Of a DNA stretch of 6,223 bases, positions 5,795 to 6,223 are shown in pieces. The notes beneath the pieces are model-generated. The model was not told the origin of the DNA and did not search any database. It saw only the letters and a program-made list of their open reading frames with translations. Origin of the DNA: Scatosoma sp045656625 (GTDB taxonomy: Bacteria > Bacillota > Clostridia > Christensenellales > Borkfalkiaceae); NCBI GenBank assembly GCA_045656625.1, contig JAZORL010000188.1:1-6223 (forward strand), given 5' to 3'. A program made the translations under genes and the position numbers. How positions within the stretch are numbered: the stretch's first letter is position 1; every line of letters starts with the position of its first letter.

Positions 5795-6223
5795 ATGAAG
5801 AAATACATAAACGAAAATTTCAAGCATTTATTGCACGGCGGAGATTATAACCCTGAACAATGGATAGACGTCAAAGAAGAAATTTGGAACGCGGATATGC
5901 AACTTATGAAAGAAGCGAACTGCAATGAAATGACGGTGGGGATTTTCTCTTGGTCAATGTTAGAACCAGTAGAAGGGGGATACGATTTTTCCTTCTTGGA
6001 TGAAATTATCGAAAAAATTTATGTAAACGGCGGTAGAGTAATTCTTGCAACGCCGTCGGGTGGAAAACCGAGATGGCTTGCGAATAAATATCCCGAAGTA
6101 TTAAGGGTAAGAAGCGACGGTAGACGAGAACACTTTGACGATAGGCACAATCATTGTTTCACGTCGCCAATCTATAGGGAAAAGATAACGGCGATAAACA
6201 AACGGCTTTCCGAAAGGTATGGA
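5795..6223 (+). CDS. GH42 beta-galactosidase, N-terminal part (runs off the window)
   Basis: The first 143 codons of a beta-galactosidase that removes beta-linked galactose from galacto-oligosaccharides, galactan fragments or lactose. The N-terminal GH42 TIM-barrel signatures are clear: HGGDYNPEQW (14-23), GIFSWSMLEPVEGGYDFSFL (49-68), LATPSGGKPRWLANKYPEVL (84-103) and RHNHCFTSPIYREKI (117-131). The catalytic acid/base and nucleophile glutamates lie further on, beyond the window, so activity cannot be judged. There is no signal peptide, so it is a cytoplasmic enzyme that complements the GH36 alpha-galactosidase. It starts 14 bp after the stop of the secreted protein gene with no promoter between, so it is probably co-transcribed. 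Its SD is poor (AGGA, 5789-5792, only 2 nt before the ATG), which suggests low or coupled initiation. The frame is open to the last base. Confidence 0.95.
   Translation, partial: MKKYINENFKHLLHGGDYNPEQWIDVKEEIWNADMQLMKEANCNEMTVGIFSWSMLEPVEGGYDFSFLDEIIEKIYVNGGRVILATPSGGKPRWLANKYPEVLRVRSDGRREHFDDRHNHCFTSPIYREKITAINKRLSERYG

Overview
The window looks like a piece of an AT-rich Bacillota genome, most likely an uncultured Clostridia-type gut anaerobe. This rests on strong AAGGAGG-type ribosome binding sites, sigma-A-like promoters, the standard code, and a secreted bacterial-Ig surface protein beside cytoplasmic glycosidases. The lineage is an inference. The locus is a galactoside-utilisation cluster.

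Layout: a minus-strand AraC-family regulator (115-1008), with a probable weak terminator beyond it, is divergent from a plus-strand series of four genes. The 220-bp divergent region (1009-1228) is dense in signals: a good promoter for the regulator, a pair of AGTCAATT direct repeats flanking a TTTTTG/CAAAAA palindrome (candidate operator), two candidate promoters for the plus-strand genes, and further inverted and direct repeats. The plus-strand genes are a GH36 alpha-galactosidase (1229-3391), a very small protein (3469-3603), a 726-residue secreted beta-solenoid/Ig-like protein (3600-5780) whose start overlaps the small gene's stop, and the first 143 codons of a GH42 beta-galactosidase (5795 to the window edge).

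Reading of the system: the regulator probably senses a galactoside or a breakdown product and controls itself and the series. The two glycosidases lack signal peptides and would act in the cytoplasm on alpha- and beta-linked galactose in imported oligosaccharides. The secreted protein between them would act outside the cell on, or attached near, the parent glycan; its activity is unknown. No transporter is visible in the window. The least explained part is the pair small protein plus secreted solenoid protein (3399-5780). It has its own candidate promoter under a perfect 9-bp inverted repeat, is translationally coupled, and both proteins carry an unusual tryptophan/aspartate-rich SW..DW motif near their C-termini.
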